A DNA stretch of 64,000 nt, from NCBI GenBank assembly GCA_019359595.1, contig JAHHGZ010000016.1, positions 90,419-154,418 of the forward strand, given 5' to 3'. Position 1 is the first letter of the stretch, and the number at the start of each line of letters is the position of its first letter. The notes beneath the pieces were generated by a model. It did no database searches. It saw nothing but the letters and a program-made list of their open reading frames with translations, and was not told the origin of the DNA. Made by a program: the position numbers and the translations under genes. This document shows, in pieces, positions 1-8,930 of the stretch. The DNA comes from Cyanomargarita calcarea GSE-NOS-MK-12-04C (GTDB lineage Bacteria; Cyanobacteriota; Cyanobacteriia; Cyanobacteriales; Nostocaceae).

Positions 1-1
1 C

Positions 2-3000
2 TGTGTTTTTTGGCGCAGCCTCCGCGAAGCTCCGAAGTTAGAAAGTATACTTTTGGATGCGATTAAGTTTTTATCCAACCATAAAGAAACTGAATTGCAA
101 GGTAGTATTAGCGACCAAACTACACATCTGATTGATTACCTACGTTCCTCACGTTGTCTGCTAATACTGGATAACTTTGAATCAATTTTGCAAGATAAGG
201 TTAATGCAGGTGAATATCGACAAGATTATGAAGAATATGGGGTTTTTATTAAACGTATAGGTGAATCATCCCATCAAAGTTGTGTAGTTCTCACCAGCCG
301 CACCAAACCGGAAGAAATTGCTGTGCAGGAAGGGGAAAGTCAGCCAATTCGTTCGTTATTGCTAAAAGGTTTAGAGCAAACGGAAGCCACAATAGTACTA
401 GAAGATAAGGGACTATCGGGTTCTGTGCAGGAGATGCTGGAATTAGTTGAACTTTATAGCGGCAATCCTTTAGCTTTGAAAATAGTATCTACTTTTATCA
501 AAGATTTATTTAACGGTAAAATTGCAGAATTTCTTTCACAAGGGTTAGCACCTTTTGTAGGAATTGAAAGTTTATTGGACAGTCAATTTAATAGTCTCTC
601 AGAATTAGAAAAAGAGATTATGTATTGGTTGGCAATTAATCGTGAACCTGTGTATATGAAGAACTTATTCGATGATATGTTAGAGAAACCGATGTTTTCT
701 AGTATTATCGGAAGTCTGGAGAATCTAAAAAGGCGCTCTTTAATTGAAGCTGTGGATGGTAGATTCACACTTCAAAATGTCCTGATGGAGTATATGATAG
801 CTTTACTCGTTCGACAGGTAAGCGAAGAAATTCATTCGGGAGAATTTAACCTTTTTAATAAGTATGCTTTGATTAAAGCAACAGCCAAAGATTATATCAG
901 GAATTGCCAAGAAGAATTGATTTTAAAGTCAGTGGTGAAAAATATCATTGATGTTATTGACATGAAACTGCTAAATCCTCTCAAACTTAAAGAGAAGAAT
1001 ATCTACGGCAAAGGATATAAAGTTGGAAATATCCTAAATTTATTGCGACATCGCAATTATAATTTGTCAAATCTGGATTTATCTAATTTGACAATTTGGC
1101 AAGCTTATTTGCGTGGTGTAGATTTACGAAACGTTAAATTTACAAATTCTGATTTAGATATGTGCCGCTTCACTGAGGCTTTTGGCACAGTTTTGTGTTT
1201 AGCATCTTGCCCCAAAAAATCTATTTGGGCAATGGGTGATACCAAAAGTAAAATTCGTCTGCGGCATAGCGACAACGGTCATCAACTTTTAACTTTGCAA
1301 GGACATACAAACTGGGTGCGCTCGGTTGTTTTTAGTGCCGATGGTAATCTTTTAGCGAGTGCTAGTGACGACAAAACTCTAATGCTTTGGGACACAGATA
1401 CAGGTCAATGCTTGCAAACTTTTAGAGGACATAAAGAAAGAGTTTGGACTGTGGCAATTAGCCCGGATGGTCAAACTTTAGCTAGCGGTTGTGAAGATAA
1501 GACAGTTAGAATTTGGGATATCAAAACTGGAGAATGCTGCAAAATTCTTGAAAAACACACTGCTTGGGTGCGTTCGGTTACTTTTAGTCCAGATGGCAAA
1601 ATTTTAGCCAGCAGCAGCAGTGACAAAACAGTGATTTTATGGGATGCTCGCACTGGTGAATATCTGAAAACTTTAGAAGGACACACCGGAAGAGTTAGAA
1701 CAGTTGCGTTCAGTCCCGATAGCAAAATCTTAGCCAGTGGTAGTGATGATAATACAGTTATTCTCTGGAAAATAGAAAGTGGTAAATCTCTGAAAATTCT
1801 CGAAGGACACACCAGTTGGGTCAGGTCGGTTGCTTTTAGTCCAGATGGTAAAACCTTAGCCAGTGGTAGTGAAGACCGCAAGGTGATGCTTTGGGATATT
1901 CATGACGGTAAACTTCTTCTTACATTATCAGAACATACAGCCAAAGTTTGGTCAGTAACTTTCTCATCCAGCGATGGCAAAACTTTGATTAGCAGTGGGG
2001 ATGACAAAACCGTCAAGCTTTGGGATGCCAATACAGGTAAATGTTTAAAAACATTGCAGGGTTACACTGACTGGTCTTGGTCTGTGGCATACACTCCAGA
2101 TAGTAATTTTTTAGCTAGTGGTAGTGAAGACCAAACAGTTAAACTTTGGGATGTTCACAACGGTCAAGTAGATAAAATATTCAAATCCCACGCAAACAGA
2201 ATCCGAGCAGTAGCAATTAGTCCAGATGGCAAGATATTAGCTAGTGGCAGTGACGACAAAACTATTAAGCTTTGGGATATGCACACAGGCCAACTCCTCA
2301 AAACTTTAATAGACCACATTGACAGAGTACTAACAATTGCTTTTAGTCCCTCAGGTCAGACCTTAGCCAGTGGTGGTGATGATAAACAATTGCGAATTTG
2401 GGACATTCACACAGGTCAGTTTCGCAAAACCCGAGAAAGTCATGGCAGTTGGATATGGTCAGTTGCTTTTAGCCCTAATGGTGAGACTATAGCTAGTGGT
2501 AGCGAAGATAGAATTATCAAACTCTGGGATGCAAGTAGCGGTGAATGTCGTCAAACTCTAGAAGGACATATTGCTTGGGTGCGTTCAGTAGCTTTCCATC
2601 CTCACGGTGCTGTCTTGGCAAGCGGTAGTGAAGATCAAACTGTCAAGCTTTGGGATGTAAAAACGGGTAAATGTCTGAGAACTTTTAAAGGACAAACTGG
2701 TTGGGTAAGGTCAGTTGCCTTTAGTCCAGATGGTCGTTTTTTGGCTGTTGTTGGCGGATATCCCATTGTTGAGATTTGGGACATTAACACAGAATCAGTT
2801 CATAAAGTTTTTCAAGGACATCAAGAAAGGCTGTGGTCAGTTAGATTTAGTCCCGATGGTAAAACTCTTGCTAGCAGTAGTGAGGATGGTTCTATTGGAT
2901 TTTGGGAGGTGGAAACAGGCAAATTATTACGATTTTTAAGAACACCCAGACTTTACGAAGGTATGGATATCACGGGTGTAGTTAATCTTACGGAAGCGCA

Positions 3001-3046
3001 AATTAATACATTAAAAACCTTAGGAGCAAACAAAAATGATGGCTAA
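2..3046 (+). CDS. NB-ARC/WD40 STAND-type signalling protein, 5' end outside window
   Basis: The frame is open to the left edge, so the TTG at 53 is not the true start and the P-loop part is missing. Numbering from that TTG, residues 1-280 are the rest of an NB-ARC ATPase, with a Walker B-like LLILDNFES near 36-44 and a sensor-type TSRTKPEE near 80. Residues about 340-380 are a pentapeptide-like linker (LSNLDLSNLT). Thirteen clear WD40 repeats (GH...SPDGK.LASGS.D..V.LWD) and one degenerate leading repeat fill about 385-965, which fits two seven-bladed propellers. The tail (ITGVVNLTEAQINTLKTLGA) is typical of this cyanobacterial family. Such proteins are thought to be NTP-driven sensors that oligomerise on ligand binding; the ligand here is unknown. 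The last 11 bp overlap the next gene, which implies translational coupling. Confidence 0.93.
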   Translation, partial: CVFWRSLREAPKLESILLDAIKFLSNHKETELQGSISDQTTHLIDYLRSSRCLLILDNFESILQDKVNAGEYRQDYEEYGVFIKRIGESSHQSCVVLTSRTKPEEIAVQEGESQPIRSLLLKGLEQTEATIVLEDKGLSGSVQEMLELVELYSGNPLALKIVSTFIKDLFNGKIAEFLSQGLAPFVGIESLLDSQFNSLSELEKEIMYWLAINREPVYMKNLFDDMLEKPMFSSIIGSLENLKRRSLIEAVDGRFTLQNVLMEYMIALLVRQVSEEIHSGEFNLFNKYALIKATAKDYIRNCQEELILKSVVKNIIDVIDMKLLNPLKLKEKNIYGKGYKVGNILNLLRHRNYNLSNLDLSNLTIWQAYLRGVDLRNVKFTNSDLDMCRFTEAFGTVLCLASCPKKSIWAMGDTKSKIRLRHSDNGHQLLTLQGHTNWVRSVVFSADGNLLASASDDKTLMLWDTDTGQCLQTFRGHKERVWTVAISPDGQTLASGCEDKTVRIWDIKTGECCKILEKHTAWVRSVTFSPDGKILASSSSDKTVILWDARTGEYLKTLEGHTGRVRTVAFSPDSKILASGSDDNTVILWKIESGKSLKILEGHTSWVRSVAFSPDGKTLASGSEDRKVMLWDIHDGKLLLTLSEHTAKVWSVTFSSSDGKTLISSGDDKTVKLWDANTGKCLKTLQGYTDWSWSVAYTPDSNFLASGSEDQTVKLWDVHNGQVDKIFKSHANRIRAVAISPDGKILASGSDDKTIKLWDMHTGQLLKTLIDHIDRVLTIAFSPSGQTLASGGDDKQLRIWDIHTGQFRKTRESHGSWIWSVAFSPNGETIASGSEDRIIKLWDASSGECRQTLEGHIAWVRSVAFHPHGAVLASGSEDQTVKLWDVKTGKCLRTFKGQTGWVRSVAFSPDGRFLAVVGGYPIVEIWDINTESVHKVFQGHQERLWSVRFSPDGKTLASSSEDGSIGFWEVETGKLLRFLRTPRLYEGMDITGVVNLTEAQINTLKTLGANKNDG

Positions 3047-3788
3047 AAAATTCCGTCCTCCATTGATTGGTATTACTACTTACGGTCGTCAAGAAGCCTG
3101 TCCCTTTTCCTTGCCCGGAACTTATCTAGATGCAGTTAGAGCGGCTGGAGGTATTCCAGTGTTGTTACCACCAGGAGAATCTGACCCTGCACGGCTGTTA
3201 GAACCTCTTGACGGTCTGATTATTCCAGGTGGAGGAGACATCGATCCATCTTTATATAATGGTGAACCTCATCCAACTATTTACTCGGTCGATTCTGAGC
3301 GAGACAATTTTGAACTCAATCTTGCTCAATTTGCCCTGGAGAATGATATACCAATATTGGGGATTTGCCGGGGATTGCAAATAATGATTGTAGTCTCCGG
3401 GGGAAATCTCATTCCACACGTTCCAGATGTCTATGGAACATCGGTAAATCACCGACTAGAACCAGAACCGGGGATGCGGAAAGCAACGGAACACATGGTA
3501 AAAATTAAATCACAAAGCCGCTTGGCAAAGCTGGTTCAAACAACTGAGATATCTGTGGTGTCATGGCATCACCAAGCGGTGGATACATTACCATCTGGTT
3601 TTTGTGCTGTTGCTTATGCGGTCGAAGATGGTGTGATAGAGGCTGTAGAGCATCAATTTCATCCTTGGGCAATTGGCTTGCAATGGCATCCAGAACTTTC
3701 GGCAAACGACCCAAACCATCAGCGGATTTTTCGGGGGTTTATAGAAGCTACTCATAACAAGAAAGGTTTATTAATTCGGTCGGCATAA
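3036..3788 (+). CDS. Class I glutamine-amidotransferase-like hydrolase (peptidase C26, PuuD-like)
   Basis: This 250-residue protein belongs to the gamma-glutamyl-gamma-aminobutyrate hydrolase family. The nucleophile elbow is GICRGLQ (Cys111), and the HPE of QWHPEL (His219, Glu221) completes the catalytic triad. The N-terminal PLIGITTYG and IIPGGGDIDPSLY segments are also family hallmarks. Known relatives hydrolyse gamma-glutamyl amides, for example in putrescine breakdown; the substrate here cannot be read from the sequence. ATG codons at 3036 and 3039 both lie inside the end of the WD40 gene, so it is probably co-translated with it. Whether the pair works together is unknown. Confidence 0.88.
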   Translation: MMAKKFRPPLIGITTYGRQEACPFSLPGTYLDAVRAAGGIPVLLPPGESDPARLLEPLDGLIIPGGGDIDPSLYNGEPHPTIYSVDSERDNFELNLAQFALENDIPILGICRGLQIMIVVSGGNLIPHVPDVYGTSVNHRLEPEPGMRKATEHMVKIKSQSRLAKLVQTTEISVVSWHHQAVDTLPSGFCAVAYAVEDGVIEAVEHQFHPWAIGLQWHPELSANDPNHQRIFRGFIEATHNKKGLLIRSA

Positions 3789-3953
3789 ATCTAATTATTG
3801 GTTGTTAATTGTCTAATTAATATTAAAGCATATTTCATCTTAATGAAGTACAATTGGACGGATTGGGATGCCCATCCCACAAGAGTTTGAGCTTTTAAGT
3901 TTGTACCTCATCTACTTGCAAACTGCTGGAATTAAACAACTAACAACCAACAA

Positions 3954-4673
3954 CTAACAAGTAAGTATTAGTTGTTCTAACCCCGACCAAAACATATCTA
4001 AACCAGAAGCCATCTCCCACGCACCTGCAATTGTGGCTGTTAATAATTCCGGAGATTCTTTTAAAATTATGCTGGTGAGTTCTGCTGCTTCCTGAGCGTG
4101 TCTTGTCTCTACCCCTTGGGAAAAACAATCAGAAAAATATGGTTCTTCTTTGATAGAAGGAAAACATAATGAGAGGCTATTCATCAAAGCTCTCATCCAA
4201 TCATCTGCAAACATTTCAATTATGCACCAAGGTCCAAGTGATTTGGGGTACAAAGTTTCAACCAAAGAGAGAAAACTAGCAGTACTCGGGTCAAGAATTT
4301 TTTGTAATTTATCTAAACTACCAAAATCTTCATCATCAATGACTTGTACAGCACCAAGATGAGCAAAAACACGGCTCAATTGGTAGTGGTGGGTGTCGCC
4401 ATTTTTTAAAGCATCATCATCACTGATAATTCTTAATTTCCTGACTCGCATTTTCGGACTGTCAAGATGCGGTATGTGGTAAACCATCACCCGAGTAGCA
4501 TGGCAAGCTGCTTGATATCTTAAATATAGCTGTCCCAATAAAATTGGTGAATGAAGTTTCTCAAATGGTAATTTACCGAGATGCGAAAAAAATGGATGTT
4601 TTGATGGGAGATATTCTTTGTATAATTCATCTAAAAAGCTCAGAAATATCTCATCAGCATTTGAACTTTGCAT
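3954..4673 (-). CDS. Heme-oxygenase-fold (TenA/CADD-like, DUF3865-type) protein
   Basis: An all-helical protein of about 239 residues from the ATG at 4673; a TTG at 4694 would add seven residues. The spaced acidic/histidine motifs HHYQLSRVFAHLGA and ETRHAQEAAEL resemble the metal-ligand helices of the heme-oxygenase-like diiron family and of cyanobacterial DUF3865 proteins. There is no signal peptide or membrane segment. It converges on the upstream hydrolase gene with 165 bp between them and is divergent from ddl. Relatives include diiron oxidases and TenA-like thiaminases, so the reaction stays open; the fold is only moderately certain. Confidence 0.6.
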   Translation of the reverse strand: MQSSNADEIFLSFLDELYKEYLPSKHPFFSHLGKLPFEKLHSPILLGQLYLRYQAACHATRVMVYHIPHLDSPKMRVRKLRIISDDDALKNGDTHHYQLSRVFAHLGAVQVIDDEDFGSLDKLQKILDPSTASFLSLVETLYPKSLGPWCIIEMFADDWMRALMNSLSLCFPSIKEEPYFSDCFSQGVETRHAQEAAELTSIILKESPELLTATIAGAWEMASGLDMFWSGLEQLILTC

Positions 4674-5095
4674 ACTTTTATGTTTAATTGTCAAAGGATT
4701 GAACTTGTTTAATTAAGTCAACAATAAAAATTCAATAGACAAGCAAAAGTCTTTTTGAACTGAGCGATCGCACACCCAGAAATTTATTTTTTTTAACATA
4801 CTAGTAAATATTCTTGCCTACGTAATTAGAACACTAATTAGTTTTGCTAATTCAATAAATTAAGAAGATTATATAAATCGTATATACACATTTATGTTCC
4901 ATTTTCCGGATATAGTTTGCAAATTTTTATGTTATTTTCCTTCTTGGTAGTATTATTTCCTCATTCTGTTACAAATTTTTTTTTAATATTTGTTTCCTAT
5001 ACTACCGAAAACCTATTTTTATTCGCAGAAAGATGCAGCAATTTGCCTCGATTGTGGTAGGCTATCTGCTGTCGGAGGAGTCAGAGGTAATTAAG
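4674..5095. other. AT-rich divergent intergenic region upstream of ddl
   Basis: No coding frame is supported here. The stretch is very AT-rich, contains one HIP1 site (GCGATCGC near 4765) and T-runs, and must hold the promoters of both divergent neighbours. A TATACT at about 4998-5003 is a possible -10 box for ddl, but I see no convincing -35 element. An in-frame extension of ddl to a start at 5033 is possible but lacks family similarity. Confidence 0.4.
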
Positions 5096-6175
5096 ATGTC
5101 AAAGCTGCAGGTGGGGTTGCTATTTGGCGGTCGATCGGGAGAGCATGAAGTATCGATAAAATCAGCACGAGCGATCGCAGGGGCATTGAGTGCAGATGAA
5201 AATGCTAATAAATACGAAATATTGCCTTTTTATATCCAAAAAGATGGATTTTGGCAAGGTTCGGAAGTAGCGCAACAAGTTTTAGCTTCTGGTGTCTCTT
5301 TACAAAACCAAGTTTCAACTCCCAATCTTTGGCAATTCCCTCTAGAAGCATCAAAAATCGATGTTTGGTTTCCCATTCTTCACGGTCCCAACGGCGAAGA
5401 CGGTACAATTCAGGGGTTACTTTCTTTGATGCAAGTCCCCTTTGTTGGTTCTGGGGTATTGGGTTCTGCAGCGGGAATGGATAAAATAGCGATGAAAACA
5501 GCATTTGCCCAAGCTGGACTACCACAAGTAAAATATATGGTAGTTAGCCGCGAGCAAGTTTGGTCAAATCCTTGTATTTTCCCGAAACTGTGCGATGAAA
5601 TTGATGCCACATTGGGCTATCCCTGCTTCGTTAAACCTGCTAACTTAGGCTCATCCGTTGGTATTGCCAAAGTGCGTACCAGACAAGAATTAGAAACAGC
5701 TTTGGATAATGCCGCTAGCTATGACCGGAGAATAATTATAGAAGCTGGAGTTGTCGCCCGAGAAGTTGAATGTGCCGTTTTAGGAAATGACAACCCCCAA
5801 GCTTCCGTCGTTGGTGAAATTACTTTTGATAGTGATTTTTATGATTATGATACTAAGTATACAGAGGGAAAAGCAGCTTTACTGATACCATCACCCTTAC
5901 CGGAAGCTATAATCCAGCAGATTCAAGAAAAAGCCTTGCAAGCTTTTGCCGCTGTTGATGCTGCTGGGTTATCAAGAGTTGACTTTTTCTATGTAGAATC
6001 CACAGGAGAAGTATTAATTAATGAAATCAACACCTTACCGGGTTTCACTGCCACAAGTATGTATCCCCAGCTTTGGGCCCATAGCGGTATCCCCTTTCCA
6101 GAATTAGTTGACAGGTTGATTCAACTCGCACTTTCAAGACACTCTGCACCCCAAGCCCAGGCTGAAGGAAACTGA
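5096..6175 (+). CDS. ddl: D-alanine--D-alanine ligase
   Basis: Ligates two D-alanines using ATP to make the dipeptide for peptidoglycan precursors in the cytoplasm. The 359-residue protein starts [20 protein letters not shown], the family N-terminus with its conserved GGRSxEHEVS. Further hallmarks are [30 protein letters not shown] (ATP grasp), DYDTKYTEG and the metal-binding [11 protein letters not shown] near the end. I chose ATG 5096 because it matches the family start and has AGAGG upstream; an upstream start at 5033 would add 21 unconserved residues. A 223-residue membrane protein gene follows after 150 bp. Confidence 0.95.
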   Translation: MSKLQVGLLFGGRSGEHEVSIKSARAIAGALSADENANKYEILPFYIQKDGFWQGSEVAQQVLASGVSLQNQVSTPNLWQFPLEASKIDVWFPILHGPNGEDGTIQGLLSLMQVPFVGSGVLGSAAGMDKIAMKTAFAQAGLPQVKYMVVSREQVWSNPCIFPKLCDEIDATLGYPCFVKPANLGSSVGIAKVRTRQELETALDNAASYDRRIIIEAGVVAREVECAVLGNDNPQASVVGEITFDSDFYDYDTKYTEGKAALLIPSPLPEAIIQQIQEKALQAFAAVDAAGLSRVDFFYVESTGEVLINEINTLPGFTATSMYPQLWAHSGIPFPELVDRLIQLALSRHSAPQAQAEGN

Positions 6176-6213
6176 TAAGCGATCGCTGTTTTTTGGGAAT
6201 TATCATCGGATTG

Positions 6214-6240
6214 AGTAGCCTGAGTCATAAAAAGGCTACT
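6214..6240. other. Stem-loop downstream of ddl
   Basis: AGTAGCCT (6214-6221) and AGGCTACT (6233-6240) form a perfect 8-bp stem with an 11-nt loop, 38 bp after the ddl stop. No U-tract follows, so it is more likely an mRNA-stabilising hairpin or a weak terminator than a strong intrinsic terminator. Confidence 0.4.
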
Positions 6241-6326
6241 AAAATCTGAAATTTTGCTACGGATACGCGATGGCACGCACAAACGCTACAATCAAAGATC
6301 ATGAAGGTACAAATCTGAAATGAGTT

Positions 6327-6998
6327 ATGGAAAATAGTCAGAGTGTACAGCAGGCATCCGATTCACAAGTGCCTATACCTGAGTCGGACAGTAATAAATC
6401 AAGGATCAAAAGCAGTCGGATTGTTTTGATACATCTGCTAGCACATTATCCTTGGCTGTTTGTTACAGGATTGTTAGGGATTTTTATTGGAAGCGCGGTT
6501 TTTTCTGTGTATAGTTTAGGTTATGTTGGGCGCGTAGACAAGGAATCACCAGACACAAAAGAAGCTGAAGTTTTACAGCCAATCAGCACGCCGGATGAGA
6601 GTAGCAATCTTCCACCTTTATGGATGCTTGGTGCGATCGCTCTTGGTTGCGCTAGTGGATGTCTCGTAATACTGCGGTTGCTCAAGTTGCAAAGCCAACC
6701 TCAAACTTTGAAGAAAAATACCAATCGGTATCAGGTACGTTTGGCACAACGGCACTATCAAAAAACAGAACCACGTCCCCCGAAAAATCCACCAGTTTTT
6801 GTACCACCCCCACGGGTATCAGTTTTGCCAGAGCGACCGATGCGACCCATGCCACCGATGCAACAAGCAAAACCGAAACCTATGGTAACTGTTTTGCCAC
6901 CAGAACAGAAGAAATCTCTGAATCAACAGAAAGAATCGCTTGCAGATATGATGGATATTCGCAAACAGAGTTCTTTGTCTGCGATTTTACACAAGTAA
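6327..6998 (+). CDS. Two-helix membrane protein with proline-rich cytoplasmic tail, unknown function
   Basis: I do not recognise a characterised family. The 223-residue protein has a polar N-terminus (1-35), a hydrophobic helix at about 42-68 (WLFVTGLLGIFIGSAVFSVY), an acidic loop, a second helix at about 92-115 (LWMLGAIALGCASGCLVILR) and a basic, Pro-rich tail (for example PPKNPPVFVPPP and RPMRPMPPM). The topology suggests both ends in the cytoplasm. In other cyanobacteria ddl neighbours cell-division genes such as ftsQ, but this sequence has no POTRA-like region and is not FtsQ. A role in envelope or division scaffolding would be a guess from position only. Confidence 0.65.
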   Translation: MENSQSVQQASDSQVPIPESDSNKSRIKSSRIVLIHLLAHYPWLFVTGLLGIFIGSAVFSVYSLGYVGRVDKESPDTKEAEVLQPISTPDESSNLPPLWMLGAIALGCASGCLVILRLLKLQSQPQTLKKNTNRYQVRLAQRHYQKTEPRPPKNPPVFVPPPRVSVLPERPMRPMPPMQQAKPKPMVTVLPPEQKKSLNQQKESLADMMDIRKQSSLSAILHK

Positions 6999-7111
6999 TC
7001 TCATCAATCTCTAAAATAAACAACCGCAAATAAATTGATTTACGACGTTAGTGAATTTAAGTACTTCATAACGTTTGTTTCGACTATTAACTAAAAATTC
7101 AAAAAAATGAT

Positions 7112-7469
7112 AGAGTAGGAGGAAGCATATCAATCGCTTTCAACTCCTACTCTGGCATTTGCCGCTGGAGCGTTTCGGAATATGTATAAACGTTGTGCTT
7201 TATTTAGGGGGCTAGTCTGTATCTCAAACACAACGTTTTGTACGCGCTTAATATTCCCGATGCGGCAAATGTCAAACTTAATGATTTAATATTTGCTTGC
7301 TATGGATATACTTTCTTTAATTTGGAAAATTCCTAGGAGAAAGTATCCCATAACAGGAATGTGGTAGGTGTACCCTGATAACAACACCCTTGAAGTCGTT
7401 TATCTTCTAAACAATTTAACTAACTTAGTCTTAAGTGGGTTGCCAAATTGGCAACTTTCTGTTTTTTTT
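7112..7469 (+). ncRNA. Candidate structured non-coding RNA ending in an intrinsic terminator
   Basis: A gene-free stretch holds stacked stems read on the plus strand. Hairpin 1 is a perfect 10-bp stem (7112-7121 with 7144-7153). Hairpin 2 starts 3 nt later and is a long rod with three paired segments of 10, 7 and 10 bp (7156-7165/7262-7271, 7177-7183/7251-7257, 7188-7197/7229-7238) and a 31-nt apical loop. Hairpin 3 has a 9-bp stem (7308-7316/7338-7346). The stretch ends in a textbook terminator at 7439-7469. The order of stems and the terminator suggest a transcript of roughly 360 nt. I see none of the conserved cores of tmRNA, RNase P RNA or SRP RNA. A rod-like 6S-type RNA is possible but unproven; a folded mobile repeat is the main alternative. 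Confidence 0.4.
7439..7469 (+). terminator. Rho-independent terminator
   Basis: GTTGCCAA (7439-7446) pairs with TTGGCAAC (7448-7455), followed directly by TTTCTGTTTTTTTT. No open reading frame ends just upstream: the nearest plus-strand stop is at 6998, over 440 bp away. It therefore most likely ends an RNA transcribed from the structured region before it. Confidence 0.75.
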
Positions 7470-7898
7470 GTGAAACCTGGCAAAAAAGGCAAAAATTAGG
7501 CAATATTCACTAGACTCTTCCTTCAAATTATGTTGCTAGATAGATGACTTTTAAGGAGAATTATGTAGCTCACCTTCCAGAAGATATTGATTAACCCACT
7601 CGTAGTTCATGTCAAATGAAGCCCCTCTGCCCCAAGAAGCCCCCCTGCCTCCAATTCTGGGGCTTATCTTCAGCCATCAGAATTAATGACATGAACTACT
7701 AGGATAACCTTTCTCGTTTAGTCGTTCAGATGTAGCAGTCGATACTATTTGTTAATATTTAGTTGTGTACGATACAAAAATACTAGAAAAGTATAAAATT
7801 TTCTTAAGTGTAGCGTTTCCCTAAACTATTTTGAATTTTGTAGCTTGCTTCCATGTTCACGTAGTGTGCCCCAAGGGCTTATTGTATTTTAAATTATT
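7470..7898. other. Intergenic region with a 96-bp inverted-repeat-bounded element
   Basis: No gene is supported. At 7603-7614 and 7687-7698 lies a perfect 12-bp inverted repeat (TAGTTCATGTCA and its complement) enclosing a C-rich core with repeated AGCCCC motifs. The compact form resembles a miniature inverted-repeat element. The 200 bp before the deacetylase gene are AT-rich and should hold its promoter; no clear -35/-10 pair is visible. Confidence 0.35.
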
Positions 7899-8792
7899 AT
7901 GCAGCCTCCATCATTTGAACCAATTTCCCAGCGTCCAGGATTGAAACTACCAAATAATGCGTACTTAGGTGTTTGGGTAGTAATGAATCTCGAACACTTC
8001 ACCTTTGGCAAACTTGGAACAGCAATTCAACCTCATTTGAATAGTTATCCCGAAATCGCTAATTATGGTTGGCGAGACTACGGAAACCGAGTTGGAATTT
8101 GGCGATTGTTTGAACTATTCTTGGAGTTAGAAATTCCTGTAACCGCAGCAGTCAATGGAGAAATTTGCACTCTTTATCCCGAAATCATGGAAGGCATACA
8201 GCGTTATGGTTGGGAAGTGATGGCTCATGGCATTAATAATTCCACTGGTCATAGTGGTATGGATAGAGAAACAGAAATAGAAGTAATAGACAAAACTCTT
8301 GACTTATTAGAAGGAGTCACAGGGAAAACACCAAAAGGCTGGTTAACACCAGGATTTTCGATTACAGAATCAACATTTGAATTCTTACATTCAGCCGGAA
8401 TAGTTTATACCGCCGACTGGGTGAACGATGACCAACCTTATTGGTATCCCCTACCCAACGGACGTTTATTAGCAATACCTTATACAATCGAAGCAAATGA
8501 TATCACATTATGCTTAAGTAACCGATTTTCCGGAGCAGAATTTGCCCAAGCAATAGAGGATCAATTTGACCAACTTTGGGAAGAAGGACAACAGCAACCA
8601 CGAATTATGACAATTGGATTGCATCCATTTATAGTCGGTCAACCACTGCGCTTAAAATACCTCAAACAATGCTTATCACATATTAAAAATAAACCTAATA
8701 CCTGGTTGACGACAGGTGAGGGAATATATGAATGGTTTAACCAATTGAATGAAGTAGGAAGGAAGAAGGAAGAAGGAAGAAGGAATTCGTAG
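7899..8792 (+). CDS. PuuE-like polysaccharide-deacetylase-family protein (allantoinase type)
   Basis: A 297-residue NodB-fold protein of the branch containing metal-independent allantoinase PuuE and related deacetylases. Visible motifs are WVVMNLEHF near the N-terminus, DYGNRVGIWRLFELF, EVMAHGINNS (metal/substrate His) and LHPFIVGQP near the C-terminus. The AllA-like cupin and xanthine-dehydrogenase-type genes downstream make ureide or purine catabolism the best guess, but the substrate is inferred. The last residues (EVGRKKEEGRRNS) are encoded by a heptameric GGAAGAA tandem repeat, so an intergenic repeat has run into the 3' end and replaced the native C-terminus. Confidence 0.8.
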   Translation: MQPPSFEPISQRPGLKLPNNAYLGVWVVMNLEHFTFGKLGTAIQPHLNSYPEIANYGWRDYGNRVGIWRLFELFLELEIPVTAAVNGEICTLYPEIMEGIQRYGWEVMAHGINNSTGHSGMDRETEIEVIDKTLDLLEGVTGKTPKGWLTPGFSITESTFEFLHSAGIVYTADWVNDDQPYWYPLPNGRLLAIPYTIEANDITLCLSNRFSGAEFAQAIEDQFDQLWEEGQQQPRIMTIGLHPFIVGQPLRLKYLKQCLSHIKNKPNTWLTTGEGIYEWFNQLNEVGRKKEEGRRNS

Positions 8793-8863
8793 GTTTATAT
8801 ATGTGGATTCAGACTTCAACTCAAAATGGGCAACTTTTATTAGGTCGGGGTATTAAACCCTCA
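8755..8863. repeat. GGAAGAA heptad tract plus dispersed repeat, copy A
   Basis: Heptads of GGAAGAA run through about 8757-8784. They are followed by a sequence (8786-8863) that recurs inverted at 12735-12816, with a 24-nt identical core (8791-8814) and a shared TCGGGGTATTAAACCC near 8845-8860. The tract overlaps the end of the deacetylase gene. Confidence 0.75.
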
Positions 8864-8930
8864 GCAAAAATAAAATAAAATAAAATATCCTCCTGCGATT
8901 TAGTAAACCTCTGCGACTAATTAAAAAAAT

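Noticed and set aside
7112..7469. tmRNA, RNase P RNA or SRP RNA
   Set aside because: None of the conserved cores (tRNA-like ends, the RNase P P4 region, the SRP GGAAG tetraloop helix) can be found in this region by eye.
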